NCBI RefSeq assembly: GCF_001658025.2
Contig: NZ_CP014007.2
Coordinates: 1,922,001 to 1,986,000, forward strand
Source: Kosakonia oryzae
Lineage (GTDB): Bacteria > Pseudomonadota > Gammaproteobacteria > Enterobacterales > Enterobacteriaceae
Direction of reading: 5' to 3'
DNA length: 64,000 bases
In this document: positions 9,816 to 24,561 of the stretch, piece by piece
Layout of the letters: every line of letters begins with the position of its first letter
How positions within the stretch are numbered: position 1 is the first letter of the stretch
Program-made: the position numbers and the translations under genes
The notes under the pieces: generated by a model
Told to the model about the DNA's origin: nothing
The model's database searches: none
What the model saw: only the letters and a program-made list of their open reading frames with translations

Positions 9816-10017
9816 CTCTCATCCTTTATGACATCTAATACAATTCGCATATTGTATGATGCTCACAGGCTAATCGCTATAAGTTAAAGAATTTATCAGC
9901 TGGTACAAAAAATGAACGATAAACATTTTTTAAATATTATCCTATAGAAAAAAAAACAGGGGGGCCTACACTCGCGCACTATAATATTTTTTCATGCATG
10001 TCTTATTTAAGGTTGCT

Positions 10018-11001
10018 ATGACGTACGAAAAAAATAACCACCAGACTGAGCAAAATAATACGCAGGAACAGATTGATTTAATTGATCTTTTATTGCAAGT
10101 CTGGCGTGGGAAGTGGCTTGTGGCAATGTTCGTTGTGGTGAGCATTATCCTTGCTGTTGCTTATATAAACATTGCAAAAGAGAAATGGACATCAGTCGCG
10201 GTGATCAGCTCGCCTGACGCTGGGCAGATTGCTGCTTATACGAACGCCATGAGCGTAATAATTAATACACCTAACTTTGATATCAACGATATTCAACAGC
10301 GTGTCATCACGCGTTTTAATGCCGCATTTTCCGCCCTGACGGAGACGCTAAAGAACCAGGAAGAGCCGGAAAACCTTACGATTGCCGCCTCGGTTAAGGG
10401 GCAGCCATTACCATTGAAAGTGACCTACGTTGGCTCAACGGCTAAAGAAGCTCAGCAGAAACTAGCGCAATATATTGAGCAAATCGATCAAAAAATCGGT
10501 AAAGAGCTGGTCGAAGACTTGCGAAGCAATATTCATGCGCAAACCTCAAATCTGATGGAATCTTTGTCCACACAAGAAAAAGTGGCGCAGGAACAAAAAG
10601 ATCTGCGGATTAAACAGATTGCACAGGCGCTCACGGTTGCCAAGGAAGCGGGTGTGCAGGCTCCGCAAGTTCAGCAGGCGGAGAATATTTCTCAGGATAA
10701 CATGTTCCTGCTTGGCAGTACGGCGCTGGAATCAATGATTAAGAATGAATCATCCCGACCGCTGGTCTTCTCTGATGATTACTTTAAAACCCGTCAAAAT
10801 TTGTTGGATTTGCAGGCAATTACTGTCGATCCTAAAACTATTCATGCCTATCGCTATGTAATGAAACCATCACTACCCGCCTTCCGTGACAGTCCAAAAA
10901 AAGCGTTGACGCTGGTGCTGGCCACGTTACTGGGAGGGGTGATTGGTGCGGGGTTCGTACTGGCACGCAATGCCATCAGGGCTTATCAGGTGAAGCCGTA
11001 A
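10018..11001 (+). CDS. wzzB: O-antigen chain-length determinant Wzz
   Basis: A 327-residue inner-membrane polysaccharide co-polymerase that sets the modal length of Wzy-polymerised O antigen. It has the two expected membrane helices, about residues 33-52 and 296-316, flanking a large periplasmic coiled-coil domain. The proline-rich stretch PSLPAFRDSPKKAL precedes the second helix. ATG 10018 is chosen because AAGG lies five bases upstream; a longer frame from 9994 adds eight residues without a ribosome site. The gene sits between the epimerase and the convergent his operon, the usual enterobacterial place. Confidence 0.93.
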   Translation: MTYEKNNHQTEQNNTQEQIDLIDLLLQVWRGKWLVAMFVVVSIILAVAYINIAKEKWTSVAVISSPDAGQIAAYTNAMSVIINTPNFDINDIQQRVITRFNAAFSALTETLKNQEEPENLTIAASVKGQPLPLKVTYVGSTAKEAQQKLAQYIEQIDQKIGKELVEDLRSNIHAQTSNLMESLSTQEKVAQEQKDLRIKQIAQALTVAKEAGVQAPQVQQAENISQDNMFLLGSTALESMIKNESSRPLVFSDDYFKTRQNLLDLQAITVDPKTIHAYRYVMKPSLPAFRDSPKKALTLVLATLLGGVIGAGFVLARNAIRAYQVKP

Positions 11002-11034
11002 ACAAACAGCTTTCACGGCATCCAACTGGGCAAT

Positions 11035-11062
11035 AAAAAACCGGGCAGCGCCCGGTTTTTTT
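11035..11062. terminator. bidirectional terminator between wzz and hisIE
   Basis: Stem CCGGGC / GCCCGG around AGC with A-run before and T-run after. It serves wzz on plus and the histidine operon on minus. Confidence 0.9.
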
Positions 11063-11067
11063 ACGCC

Positions 11068-11672
11068 TTACTGATGCCGCTTGCGCAGGTTCTCAATCAC
11101 GGTCGTCAGATCCAACTGCTGATCCTGCAATAACACCAGCAGGTGATACATCAGGTCAGAAGCTTCGTTCGTCAGCTCTTCGCGGTCGTGTACGGTCGCC
11201 GCCAGCGCCGTTTCCACACCTTCTTCCCCGACTTTTTGCGCGATACGCTTGGTGCCGCTGGCGTACAGTCTGGCCGTATAGGAACTGGCCGGGTCGGCGG
11301 TTTTACGCGATGCCAGCAGCTCTTCAAGTTGATACAGGAACAACCATTGATGGCTATTATCGCCAAAGCAGCTTGAGGTGCCGGTATGGCAGGTCGGCCC
11401 AATTGGGTTCACCAGCACCAGCAGGGTATCGTTGTCACAGTCCGGGGCAATATTAACAAGATTGAGGAAGTGGCCAGAGGTTTCCCCTTTGGTCCACAAA
11501 CGTCCTTTGGTGCGGGAGAAAAAGGTCACTTTACCGCTTTCCAGCGTCTTCGCCAGCGCCTCTTTATTCATATAACCCAGCATCAGCACTTCGCCGGAAA
11601 CCGCATGTTGCACCACGGCGGGCAGCAGTCCGTCGGTTTTTTCCCAGTCCAGTTGGGCCAGTTGTTGCTCTG

Positions 11673-11679
<7 letters not shown>
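11068..11679 (-). CDS. hisI: bifunctional phosphoribosyl-AMP cyclohydrolase / phosphoribosyl-ATP pyrophosphatase
   Basis: A 203-residue fusion (HisIE) catalysing the second and third steps of histidine synthesis. Residues 1-115 are the cyclohydrolase half, with [10 protein letters not shown] and the metal-binding CDNDTLLV and GPTCHTG segments. Residues about 115-203 are the pyrophosphatase half, with [10 protein letters not shown]. It is the last gene of the operon, overlaps hisF by seven bases and ends six bases before the shared terminator. Confidence 0.97.
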
Positions 11680-17184
<5,505 letters not shown>

Positions 17185-17188
17185 GGCC

Positions 17189-18088
17189 TTACTCCATCAT
17201 CTTCTCAATCGGCAGAACCAGGATAGAGCTGGCGCCCAGCGCTTTCAGCTTTTCCATCGTTTCCCAGAACAGGGTTTCGCTGCTCACCATATGCATTGCC
17301 ACGCGCTGCTGGTCACCCGCCAGTGGCAGAATGGTTGGGCGTTCAGCGCCTGGCAGCAGCGCGACAACTTCTTCCAGACGCTCGCTCGGCGCGTGCATCA
17401 TGATGTATTTCGATTCGCGGGCCTGGATAACGCCCTGGATGCGGGTCAGCAATTTATCGATCAGTTGCTGTTTGGCGTCACTCATCTCGCCGTCGCGCTG
17501 GATAAGGCACGCCTTCGAGCGGTAAATCACTTCAACTTCGCGCAGACCGTTAGCTTCCAGCGTGGCGCCGGTTGATACCAGGTCGCAAATCGCGTCGGCC
17601 AGACCGGCGCGCGGGGCAACTTCAACAGAACCGTTCAGCAGACAGGATTTGAAAGAGACGCCTTTCTGATCCAGATAGCGTTTCAGCAGGTGCGGGTAAG
17701 AAGTGGCGATGCGTTTACCATCCAGCGCTGCCGGGCCATCCCAGGACTCATCCACCGGCGTGGCCAGCGACAGACGGCAACCGCCGAAATCGAGACGGCG
17801 CAGGGTGAAGTAGCGCGGATCCTCGCCCTGCGCGCGGCGGGTCAGCAACTCTTCTTCCAGCACGTTCTCGCCAATAATGCCCAGGTCAACGACACCGTCC
17901 ATGATAAGCCCCGGAATGTCGTCATCGCGTACGCGCAGAATATCGATCGGCATATTTTCCGCCAGTGCGATCAGACGCTGCGTGTGCAGGTTGATCTTAA
18001 TGCCGCAGCGGGCCAGAAGTTCGCGAGAGTCATCGCTCAGGCGGCCGGATTTCTGAATAGCTATGCGTAAACGCGTGTTATCTAACAT
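17189..18088 (-). CDS. hisG: ATP phosphoribosyltransferase
   Basis: A 299-residue long-form HisG, the first and histidine-feedback-inhibited enzyme of the pathway. It has a periplasmic-binding-like catalytic core and a C-terminal regulatory ACT-like domain (about 225-299). ATG 18088 gives [17 protein letters not shown], the family start; the open frame extends 39 codons upstream through the attenuator hairpin, which is an artefact of the leader sequence. It is the first structural gene after the hisL leader and is controlled by attenuation. Confidence 0.97.
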   Translation of the reverse strand: MLDNTRLRIAIQKSGRLSDDSRELLARCGIKINLHTQRLIALAENMPIDILRVRDDDIPGLIMDGVVDLGIIGENVLEEELLTRRAQGEDPRYFTLRRLDFGGCRLSLATPVDESWDGPAALDGKRIATSYPHLLKRYLDQKGVSFKSCLLNGSVEVAPRAGLADAICDLVSTGATLEANGLREVEVIYRSKACLIQRDGEMSDAKQQLIDKLLTRIQGVIQARESKYIMMHAPSERLEEVVALLPGAERPTILPLAGDQQRVAMHMVSSETLFWETMEKLKALGASSILVLPIEKMME

Positions 18089-18121
18089 TCTGTTGTCCTC
18101 GTTATCCTGCTGAATTTGGTT

Positions 18122-18160
18122 CAAAAAAAAGCCCCCGGAAGAAGATCTTCCGGGGGCTTT
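18122..18160 (-). terminator. his operon attenuator
   Basis: On the minus strand a strong GC-rich stem (AAGCCCCCGGAAGA / TCTTCCGGGGGCTT, partly self-complementary at the loop) is followed by a run of Ts, 34 bases before hisG. It lies downstream of the His-codon leader peptide. Ribosome stalling on the His codons is expected to prevent this terminator from forming. Confidence 0.93.
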
Positions 18161-18220
18161 CTCTGCGTTCATGCACCACTGGAAGATCCAAACGTCTTCC
18201 AGCACACATCGCCTGAAAGA

Positions 18221-18271
18221 CTAGTCAGGATGATGGTGATGATGGTGGTGTTTAAATTGAACGCGGGTCAT
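18221..18271 (-). CDS. hisL: his operon leader peptide
   Basis: A 16-codon gene too short for ordinary ORF calling: MTRVQFKHHHHHHHPD then TAG. It contains seven consecutive histidine codons and appears identical to the E. coli/Salmonella leader. Translation speed through the His run senses charged histidine tRNA and sets the fold of the downstream attenuator. It is the basis of histidine control of the operon. Confidence 0.96.
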   Translation of the reverse strand: MTRVQFKHHHHHHHPD

Positions 18272-18309
18272 AAAATTCTCAATGAATGCTTATTCACATA
18301 ATGTTGATT

Positions 18310-18339
18310 AACCTAAACCACTTTAGCTGACAAACGCAA
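18310..18339 (-). promoter_or_regulatory. his operon promoter
   Basis: On the minus strand TTGCGT (18334-18339) and TAGGTT (18310-18315) are separated by 18 bases. TAGGTT is the -10 element described for the Salmonella his promoter, which supports the call. The start of transcription would fall near 18303, about 30 bases before hisL. Confidence 0.75.
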
Positions 18340-18447
18340 GGGCTTTTTTAATCATTCATTCATTTCATATACATTGTATGAATTGTCAGTTGTCGCTGGC
18401 TGGCGTAGCCTTGAAGAGTCAGGTGCCGGAAAGGAAGGGGAGGAAGC

Positions 18448-19272
18448 ATGAAAAAGGTCGCTATTGTCGGGTTAGGATGGCTGGGCATGCCGCTGGCATT
18501 ATCATTAATGGCGCGGGGCTGGCAGGTGACCGGCAGCAAAACTCGCCCCGATGGTGTGGAAGCTGCGCGTATGTGCGGTATCGAAAGTTATTTGCTGAAT
18601 CTCGAACCGGAACTGGTATGTGATACGGACGATCTTGACGCGCTGATGAATGTCGATGCGCTGGTGATTACACTTCCCGCACGGCGCAGCGGGCCTGGCG
18701 AAGAGTTCTATTTGCAGGCGGTGCAGGAAATCGTCGATAGCGCGCTGGCGTATCGTATTCCGCGCATCATCTTTACCAGTTCCACGTCGGTATATGGCGA
18801 TGCAACGGGTGTCGTGAAAGAGAGTACGCCGCGCGAGCCGGTGACGGCCAGCGGGCGGGTACTGAAAGAGCTGGAAGACTGGCTGCACAATTTGCCGGGG
18901 ACTTCCGTTGATATTCTGCGCCTGGCCGGGCTTGTCGGGCCTGCACGCCACCCGGGGCGATTCCTCGCCGGGAAAACAGCGCCCGACGGCCAGCATGGCG
19001 TTAATCTGGTGCATCTGGAAGATGTCATTGCGGCTATCACGCTGCTGTTGCAGGCACCAAAAGGCGGACACATCTACAACCTTTGTGCGCCGTCTCATCC
19101 CTCGCGGGAAAGCTTTTATCCGCAGATGGCGCGCCAGCTTGGACTGGCTCCGCCGCATTTTCTCGAATCAACCTCCCACGAGAAGGGCAAAGTGATTGAT
19201 GGCAGCCGGATTTGTAATGAGCTGGGCTTCGACTATCTCTACCCCGATCCGTTTAATATGCCGCTGTCATGA
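18448..19272 (+). CDS. yeeZ: YeeZ, NAD(P)-binding SDR-like protein
   Basis: A 274-residue atypical short-chain dehydrogenase/epimerase. The dinucleotide motif VGLGWLGMPLA is at residues 7-17; an FTSSTSVYGD segment sits where SDR enzymes carry the catalytic Ser/Tyr. Substrate and physiological role are unknown. ATG 18448 follows a strong GGAAGGGGAGGAAG ribosome site. It is divergent from the his operon, as in E. coli. The yeeY (LysR) gene that follows in E. coli is absent. Confidence 0.9.
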   Translation: MKKVAIVGLGWLGMPLALSLMARGWQVTGSKTRPDGVEAARMCGIESYLLNLEPELVCDTDDLDALMNVDALVITLPARRSGPGEEFYLQAVQEIVDSALAYRIPRIIFTSSTSVYGDATGVVKESTPREPVTASGRVLKELEDWLHNLPGTSVDILRLAGLVGPARHPGRFLAGKTAPDGQHGVNLVHLEDVIAAITLLLQAPKGGHIYNLCAPSHPSRESFYPQMARQLGLAPPHFLESTSHEKGKVIDGSRICNELGFDYLYPDPFNMPLS

Positions 19273-19343
19273 CATTTTTTGTGCAAAAAATGCTATTAGT
19301 ATGATTAATAGTTCATTGAAAGCTTAAAAATCAGGCACCTGGA

Positions 19344-19410
19344 TGCACCAATGCAGTGAGTTGGCTTGCACTGTATTGTCATCGCGCCTCAATCTGGTGC
19401 AAAATGTGCC
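19344..19410 (+). promoter_or_regulatory. possible NtrC site and sigma-54-like promoter upstream of plaP
   Basis: GCACC-N5-AGTGA (19345-19359) fits the NtrC dyad GCACY-N5-RGTGC at nine of ten positions. A second half-site GCACT lies at 19368-19372. TGG-TGCAAAAT-GTGCC (19395-19410) has the GG-N10-GC spacing of a sigma-54 promoter but only partly matches the consensus. A terminator hairpin about 20 bases downstream makes productive use doubtful. Low confidence. Confidence 0.3.
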
Positions 19411-19428
19411 GCTGCAAAAATAGAGAGT

Positions 19429-19459
19429 AACCGACCTTAATCCGTCGGTTATTTTTTTT
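19429..19459 (+). terminator. intrinsic terminator, probably of yeeZ
   Basis: Stem AACCGAC / GTCGGTT with an eight-base loop and eight Ts. It lies about 155 bases after the yeeZ stop and 150 bases before plaP. Confidence 0.8.
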
Positions 19460-19609
19460 GCGGGCAAAAACGTCATTCAATAAAAGAGGCCGGGCTTCGT
19501 ACCGGATAGATACACATTTAAAAACCGACAGTCGTTGTCGCTGAGGAAAGAACACAAATGGGGCAATTTTTTGCTTTTGCGGCGGTATACACCGTTCTGG
19601 GGGATAGCC

Positions 19610-20968
19610 ATGTCGCATAACGTTACTCCAAAAACCTCTCGCGTGGAATTACGTAAGACGCTTACGTTAATTCCGGTTGTAATGATGGGCCTTGCCTATA
19701 TGCAGCCGATGACGCTGTTCGATACATTCGGTATCGTCTCCGGCCTGACCGATGGTCACGTCGCAACCGCTTATGCGTTTGCGCTGGTCGCCATCCTCTT
19801 TACTGCGTTGAGCTACGGTAAGCTGGTGCGCCGCTTCCCGTCCGCAGGCTCTGCGTACACTTACGCACAGAAATCTATTTCTCCGGCTGTCGGCTTTATG
19901 GTCGGCTGGTCATCGCTGCTGGACTATTTGTTCATGCCGATGATCAACATTCTGCTGGCGAAAATTTACTTCGAAGCGCTGGTGCCGTCCGTACCGTCGT
20001 GGCTCTTCGTGGTCGCGCTGGTGGCTTTCATGACCATCTCTAACCTGCGTAGCATCAAGACCGTGGCGAACTTCAACACCCTGATCGTGATCCTGCAAAT
20101 GGGCATCGTCGCGGTCATCGTCGGCCTGATCATTTACGGCGTTTCACACGGTGAAGGCGCGGGCACGCTGGTCAGCTCCCGTCCGTTCTGGTCTGAAGGT
20201 GCGCACGTTGTGCCGATGATCACTGGCGCAACCATCCTGTGCTTCTCGTTCCTCGGTTTTGACGGGATCTCCTCGCTGTCTGAAGAGACCAAAGACGCTG
20301 AACGCGTGATCCCGCGCGCTATCTTCCTCACAGCGCTGATTGGCGGCGTGGTGTTTATCGCAGCGTCTTACTTCCTGCAACTCTACTTCCCGGACATCTC
20401 CCGCTTTAAAGATCCGGACGCTTCGCAGCCGGAAATCATGCTGTACGTTGCCGGTAAAACCTTCCAGTGGGGCGTATTGATCTTCTCCAGCGTTACCGTC
20501 CTGGCTTCCGGTATGGCGGCGCATGCGGGCGTCTCCCGTCTGATGTATGTAATGGGCCGCGACGGTGTGTTCCCGTCCCGTTTCTTCGGCTATGTACATC
20601 CGAAATGGCGTACCCCGGCGTGGAACGTTCTGCTGGTCGGCGCGATTGCACTGCTGGCGATTAAATTCGATCTGGTAACGGCAACGGCGCTGATTAACTT
20701 TGGTGCACTGGTGGCATTCACCTTTGTGAACCTGTCGGTGATCTCGCAGTTCTGGATCCGTGAAAAACGCAACAAAACGCTGAAAGATCACTTCAACTAC
20801 TTGCTTCTGCCGGTATGCGGTGCGCTGACGGTGGGGGCGCTGTGGATCAACCTTGAGCAGAGCTCAATGATTCTGGGTCTCATCTGGGGCGCAATCGGCC
20901 TGGTCTATCTGGCCTGTGTTACCCGCAGCTTCCGCAACCCGGTGCCGCAGTACGAAGACATCGCGTAA
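19610..20968 (+). CDS. plaP: low-affinity putrescine importer PlaP
   Basis: A 452-residue APC-superfamily permease with about twelve membrane helices. Sequence follows E. coli PlaP (YeeF) closely from [16 protein letters not shown] through [16 protein letters not shown] to the C-terminal [11 protein letters not shown]. PlaP imports putrescine by proton symport. ATG 19610 has GGGGGATA upstream; an in-frame start at 19535 adds 25 non-family residues. It is monocistronic, ending at a strong terminator. Confidence 0.95.
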   Translation: MSHNVTPKTSRVELRKTLTLIPVVMMGLAYMQPMTLFDTFGIVSGLTDGHVATAYAFALVAILFTALSYGKLVRRFPSAGSAYTYAQKSISPAVGFMVGWSSLLDYLFMPMINILLAKIYFEALVPSVPSWLFVVALVAFMTISNLRSIKTVANFNTLIVILQMGIVAVIVGLIIYGVSHGEGAGTLVSSRPFWSEGAHVVPMITGATILCFSFLGFDGISSLSEETKDAERVIPRAIFLTALIGGVVFIAASYFLQLYFPDISRFKDPDASQPEIMLYVAGKTFQWGVLIFSSVTVLASGMAAHAGVSRLMYVMGRDGVFPSRFFGYVHPKWRTPAWNVLLVGAIALLAIKFDLVTATALINFGALVAFTFVNLSVISQFWIREKRNKTLKDHFNYLLLPVCGALTVGALWINLEQSSMILGLIWGAIGLVYLACVTRSFRNPVPQYEDIA

Positions 20969-20986
20969 ATCGCTTTACGCAGAGAC

Positions 20987-21019
20987 AAAAAACCGGAGGT
21001 CCAGGCCTCCGGTTTTTTT
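20987..21019. terminator. bidirectional terminator between plaP and sbcB
   Basis: Stem ACCGGAGG / CCTCCGGT with a six-base loop, A-run on the left and T-run on the right, placed between convergent plaP and sbcB. Confidence 0.92.
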
Positions 21020-21045
21020 ATGCTTCAAGGACAGTCTACTCGTGC

Positions 21046-22470
21046 TCAGACAATCTCTTCCGCGTACTGCCACAGCGCCTTCAGTAGAGCCTGCTTTTCA
21101 CTGTTACCGTCGTGCTGCTGGAACAGCGCCTGGATCTGTTCGGCGTACTGTTGCAAATACTCCGGCGTAAAGACGTTACGGCGATGCTGCAACCAGCGTT
21201 GTTGCTCGTTTTCATCCAGCGTGCCAGGGAAGTTGCGCGCCCGGTAGTTAAACAGCAGCTTTTCAATGCGCCCGTCGGCAAAGGTAATATCGAGAGCGGG
21301 CAGGTTACGCGGCTCGGTTTCGAGCAGGATTTTCATCGCTGCGCGATCGGCATCGCTAAAAAAGCCGTTGTAGATCTGCGCATCAACATTCTCTGACGGC
21401 ACGAAGGGTTCTGCCTCGGCAAAAATGGCCAGCACTTTTTCCCGCACCTGCGGGTTGTCACGCAGAATTTGCAGGTTATCAAGACACTGTTGGCGGTTAA
21501 TGCCCAGCCGCTCTGCATCCTGCGGACGCAGCGTATTGGCCTGCGCCAGCACCGGGCATTTATTCAGATGCACCAGCTTCACTGGCACCGCCGCGCTCTC
21601 ACCGAGATCCGCTTTTGGCGTATACAGACGCTCGCGCAGCGCATCGGCATCCAGCTCCAGCAGCGGCGACATATCACCCGCGAGATCCACCATAATCACC
21701 GCGTTGCGGTTCTCCGGGTGCCAGGCCAGCGGCGCAACCCAACTGGTATTGCCGCGCCACGCGCCGAACATGCCGGAAACGTGCACCAGCGGCTTCATCT
21801 GCGGAACATCGATCAGCGCCGCCAGCTTCTGCTTGTTGCGGTGGCTATAGAGATAATCAAACAGCTTCGGCTGTTTTGCTTTAACCAGTTGCGCCATCGC
21901 AATGGTGGCGTACACATCGGCCATCGCATCGTGGGCATTACTGTGTTCGATACCGTTGGCTTTCGTCAGATGTTCAAGGCGAAAACTCGGCAGGCCGTCA
22001 TCGTTCTCCGGCCAGTTGACACCGTCCGGGCGTAGGGCGTAGCAGGCGCGCATTACATCCAGCAGATCCCAACGCGAATTGTTGTTCTGCCAGCTCCAGG
22101 CGTACGGATCGTAAAAGTTGCGATAAAAGATATTGCGCGTGACTTCGTCGTCAAAACGCACATTGTTGTAACCGAGTACGCAGGTTTTCGGTACGGTAAA
22201 GAGATCGTGAATACGCCGGGCGAACGCGGCCTCGTTCTCGCCTTTGGCGCGCGCAATCTGCGGCGTTATACCGGTGATCAGCACTGCTTCGGGCTGCGGC
22301 AGGTAATCATCCGCTGGTTTACAGTAGAAAACTTCCGGCTCGCCGATGACATTGAAATCGGCATCAGTACGCAGCGCGGCGAACTGCGCCGGGCGATCCA
22401 GCGCCGGGCTGGTACCGAAAGTCTCGTAATCGTGAAAGAGAAAAGTGGGCGTTGCGGCGGAATCAGACAC
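21046..22470 (-). CDS. sbcB: exodeoxyribonuclease I
   Basis: A 474-residue DnaQ-type 3'-5' exonuclease specific for single-stranded DNA, acting in recombination and mismatch repair. The first DEDD residues are in FLFHDYETFG (Asp15, Glu17), and later acidic residues are in YNNVRFDDEV and AHDAMADVYA. The C-terminal half is the SH3-like/helical extension that gives the clamp shape. Length is within one residue of the E. coli enzyme. Convergent to plaP and divergent from dacD, as in E. coli. Confidence 0.97.
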   Translation of the reverse strand: MSDSAATPTFLFHDYETFGTSPALDRPAQFAALRTDADFNVIGEPEVFYCKPADDYLPQPEAVLITGITPQIARAKGENEAAFARRIHDLFTVPKTCVLGYNNVRFDDEVTRNIFYRNFYDPYAWSWQNNNSRWDLLDVMRACYALRPDGVNWPENDDGLPSFRLEHLTKANGIEHSNAHDAMADVYATIAMAQLVKAKQPKLFDYLYSHRNKQKLAALIDVPQMKPLVHVSGMFGAWRGNTSWVAPLAWHPENRNAVIMVDLAGDMSPLLELDADALRERLYTPKADLGESAAVPVKLVHLNKCPVLAQANTLRPQDAERLGINRQQCLDNLQILRDNPQVREKVLAIFAEAEPFVPSENVDAQIYNGFFSDADRAAMKILLETEPRNLPALDITFADGRIEKLLFNYRARNFPGTLDENEQQRWLQHRRNVFTPEYLQQYAEQIQALFQQHDGNSEKQALLKALWQYAEEIV

Positions 22471-22680
22471 CAGTTGCTCATCCTGTCAGTAAATATGTCG
22501 CTTATGGTAAACCATCCCACCCTGTGTGCCGAAGAAAAACCCGTCACTGTTCCGCAGAACCTCGCAAAAACAGCGCGTTAAAACCGATCTGTGTCACATT
22601 TTTTTGCAATTTAACCAGGTAACGACACGCGAAGTTCCGTAAAAAGGACAGCGATTTTAGATGCTATTGAGGATATTTCA

Positions 22681-23841
22681 TTGAAACGCCGTTTGTTTGC
22701 TGCTTCTTTGCTGGCGATTTGCGTACATAACGCGCAGGCCGACGACTTACCTTTTGCCCCACAGCCGCCAGCTATTCAGGCTGGCTCCTGGGTATTGATG
22801 GATTACACCACCGGGCAAATCTTAACTGCGGGCAACGAGCATCAGCAGCGTAATCCGGCGAGTTTGACCAAACTGATGACCGGCTATGTAGTGGATCGGG
22901 CGATCGACAGCCATCGTATCAGCGCGGATGATGTGGTGACGGTAGGGAAGGATGCGTGGGCGAAAGGCAACCCGGTTTTTGACGGTTCATCGCTGATGTT
23001 TCTGAAACCCGGCGACCGCCTGACCGTGCGCGATCTGAGCCGTGGTCTGATTGTCGATTCCGGTAATGATGCCTGCGTGGCGCTGGCCGATCATGTTGCG
23101 GGCGGCCAGCCGCAGTTTGTCGCCATGATGAATGATTATGTGCAGAAGCTGAATCTGCGCGACACCCACTTCGAAACTGTCCACGGGCTGGATGCACCAG
23201 GACAGCACAGTTCGGCCTACGATCTGGCGGTATTGTCCCGCGCCATCATTCACGGCGAGCCGGATTTCTACCATATGTACAGCGAAAAAAGCCTGACGTG
23301 GAACGGCATCACCCAGCAAAACCGTAACGGGTTATTGTGGGACAAAACCCTCAACGTCGACGGGCTGAAAACCGGTCACACTTCGGGTGCGGGTTTCAAC
23401 CTGATTGCCTCCAGTGTTGACGGTCAACGCCGCCTGATTGCGGTGGTTATGGGCGCGGACAGTCCGAAAGGCCGTGAAGAGCAGGCGCGTAAATTACTGC
23501 ACTGGGGACAACAAAACTTCGATACCGTCGAAATTTTGCGTAACGGCAAAAAAGTCGGCAGCGAGCGCGTGTGGTACGGCGATAAAGAGCAAATTGCGGT
23601 TGGTACGGATCAGGATTACTGGCTGGTGCTGCCAAAAGCAGAAGTGCAGAACGTCAAGGCGAAGTATGTGCTGAGCAGTAAAGAGCTGGATGCGCCGCTG
23701 GCTGCGCATCAGCAAGTAGGGGAGATTCAACTCTACGATCGCGACCAACTGATCGCTCACTGGCCGCTGGTCACGCTGGAAAGTGTCGGCAAAGGCGGCT
23801 TGTTCTCGCGTCTGAGCGACTGGCTTCATCACAAAGGGTAA
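22681..23841 (+). CDS. dacD: D-alanyl-D-alanine carboxypeptidase DacD (PBP6b)
   Basis: A 386-residue low-molecular-weight penicillin-binding protein that trims pentapeptide stems of peptidoglycan. A signal peptide ends near AQA-DD (about residue 20). The serine-hydrolase motifs are Ser61-x-x-Lys64 (SLTK), Ser127-Gly-Asn (SGN) and Lys230-Thr-Gly. The C-terminus (GLFSRLSDWLHHK) is an amphipathic membrane anchor. The start is TTG at 22681 with GAGGAT upstream; E. coli dacD also appears to use TTG. Confidence 0.95.
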   Translation: MKRRLFAASLLAICVHNAQADDLPFAPQPPAIQAGSWVLMDYTTGQILTAGNEHQQRNPASLTKLMTGYVVDRAIDSHRISADDVVTVGKDAWAKGNPVFDGSSLMFLKPGDRLTVRDLSRGLIVDSGNDACVALADHVAGGQPQFVAMMNDYVQKLNLRDTHFETVHGLDAPGQHSSAYDLAVLSRAIIHGEPDFYHMYSEKSLTWNGITQQNRNGLLWDKTLNVDGLKTGHTSGAGFNLIASSVDGQRRLIAVVMGADSPKGREEQARKLLHWGQQNFDTVEILRNGKKVGSERVWYGDKEQIAVGTDQDYWLVLPKAEVQNVKAKYVLSSKELDAPLAAHQQVGEIQLYDRDQLIAHWPLVTLESVGKGGLFSRLSDWLHHKG

Positions 23842-23927
23842 CGCGCGTGCGGGCAGAGTGGCGGTGATGCGAGTCTGCTCGCATAATTGATGACTCCGAC
23901 ATGCCAGGCGATCGTCGGAGCGCTATA

Positions 23928-23943
23928 CTGTATAAACACACAG
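23928..23943 (+). promoter_or_regulatory. LexA (SOS) box of sbmC
   Basis: CTGTATAAACACACAG matches the LexA consensus CTG-N10-CAG with an AT-rich centre, twenty bases before the sbmC start. E. coli sbmC is a known SOS gene, so the site is expected. Confidence 0.88.
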
Positions 23944-23962
23944 TAACGGTAAGGGAGTCAAC

Positions 23963-24436
23963 ATGAGCTACAACGTGAAGCAACTGGAAAAACGTCGTAT
24001 CGCCGGGTTCCATCTGGTCGGGCCCTGGGATGTGACGGTGAAGCAGGGTTTTAAACAGCTAATGATGTGGGTCGACAGCAATAAGATCGCACCGCTGGAG
24101 TGGGTGTGCGCTTATTACGATAACCCTGACGAAGTGCCGCCGGAAAAGCTGCGCGCGGACGTTGCTATCACCGTCGATGCTGACTTTCAAATCCCGGCAA
24201 ACAGCGAAGGGGTGATCCTCACCGACATTCCGGGCGGTCAGTACGCCGTGGCGCAGGCGAGGGTGTACAACGAAGAGTTTGAAGCGTGCTGGGATCTCTT
24301 CTTTGATGAACTGCTTAGCGATCAATCTGTGCAAATTGCCGCGGGTCCCTGCTTTGAAGTCTACCTGAACGATGCACAGCAGGATGGCTACTGGGAAATC
24401 GACATGCATATCCCGGTTGAGTCGAAAATTCTGTAA
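23963..24436 (+). CDS. sbmC: DNA gyrase inhibitor SbmC/GyrI
   Basis: A 157-residue single-domain GyrI-like protein (SHV/Bacterial effector-binding fold). It binds DNA gyrase and protects cells from gyrase poisons such as microcin B17 and from excess supercoiling. The sequence reads [18 protein letters not shown] at the start and [10 protein letters not shown] near the end, as in E. coli SbmC. AAGGGA precedes ATG 23963. A LexA box overlaps the promoter region, so it is DNA-damage inducible. Confidence 0.95.
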   Translation: MSYNVKQLEKRRIAGFHLVGPWDVTVKQGFKQLMMWVDSNKIAPLEWVCAYYDNPDEVPPEKLRADVAITVDADFQIPANSEGVILTDIPGGQYAVAQARVYNEEFEACWDLFFDELLSDQSVQIAAGPCFEVYLNDAQQDGYWEIDMHIPVESKIL

Positions 24437-24454
24437 GCGATAAATTAACCGGAA

Positions 24455-24487
24455 GAGGCAACAGGAAGCGCTGTCGCCTCTTTTTTT
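24455..24487 (+). terminator. terminator after sbmC
   Basis: Imperfect stem GAGGC-ACAG / CTGT-GCCTC (one A/C mismatch) followed by seven Ts, 19 bases after the sbmC stop. Confidence 0.8.
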
Positions 24488-24561
24488 ATCGCAGAGGGTG
24501 CTATCTGAGTCCGAAAAATCCTACAATTGCGCCTTTGTCGGTTCAATCGGGGGAAGCGACT

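Noticed and set aside
18089-18205. 39-codon N-terminal extension of hisG
   Set aside because: It reads through the attenuator and would lengthen HisG beyond the conserved 299 residues.
18221-18271. Repeated CAT/CAC triplets as a short tandem repeat or CRISPR-like unit
   Set aside because: They are the histidine codons of the hisL leader peptide.
19379-19618. 79-codon minus-strand frame between yeeZ and plaP
   Set aside because: It crosses a terminator hairpin and lacks a ribosome site or any known homologue.
23894-23920. CTCCGAC/GTCGGAG hairpin after dacD as terminator
   Set aside because: Stable stem but no T-run follows; it overlaps the sbmC promoter region, so termination there is not supported.
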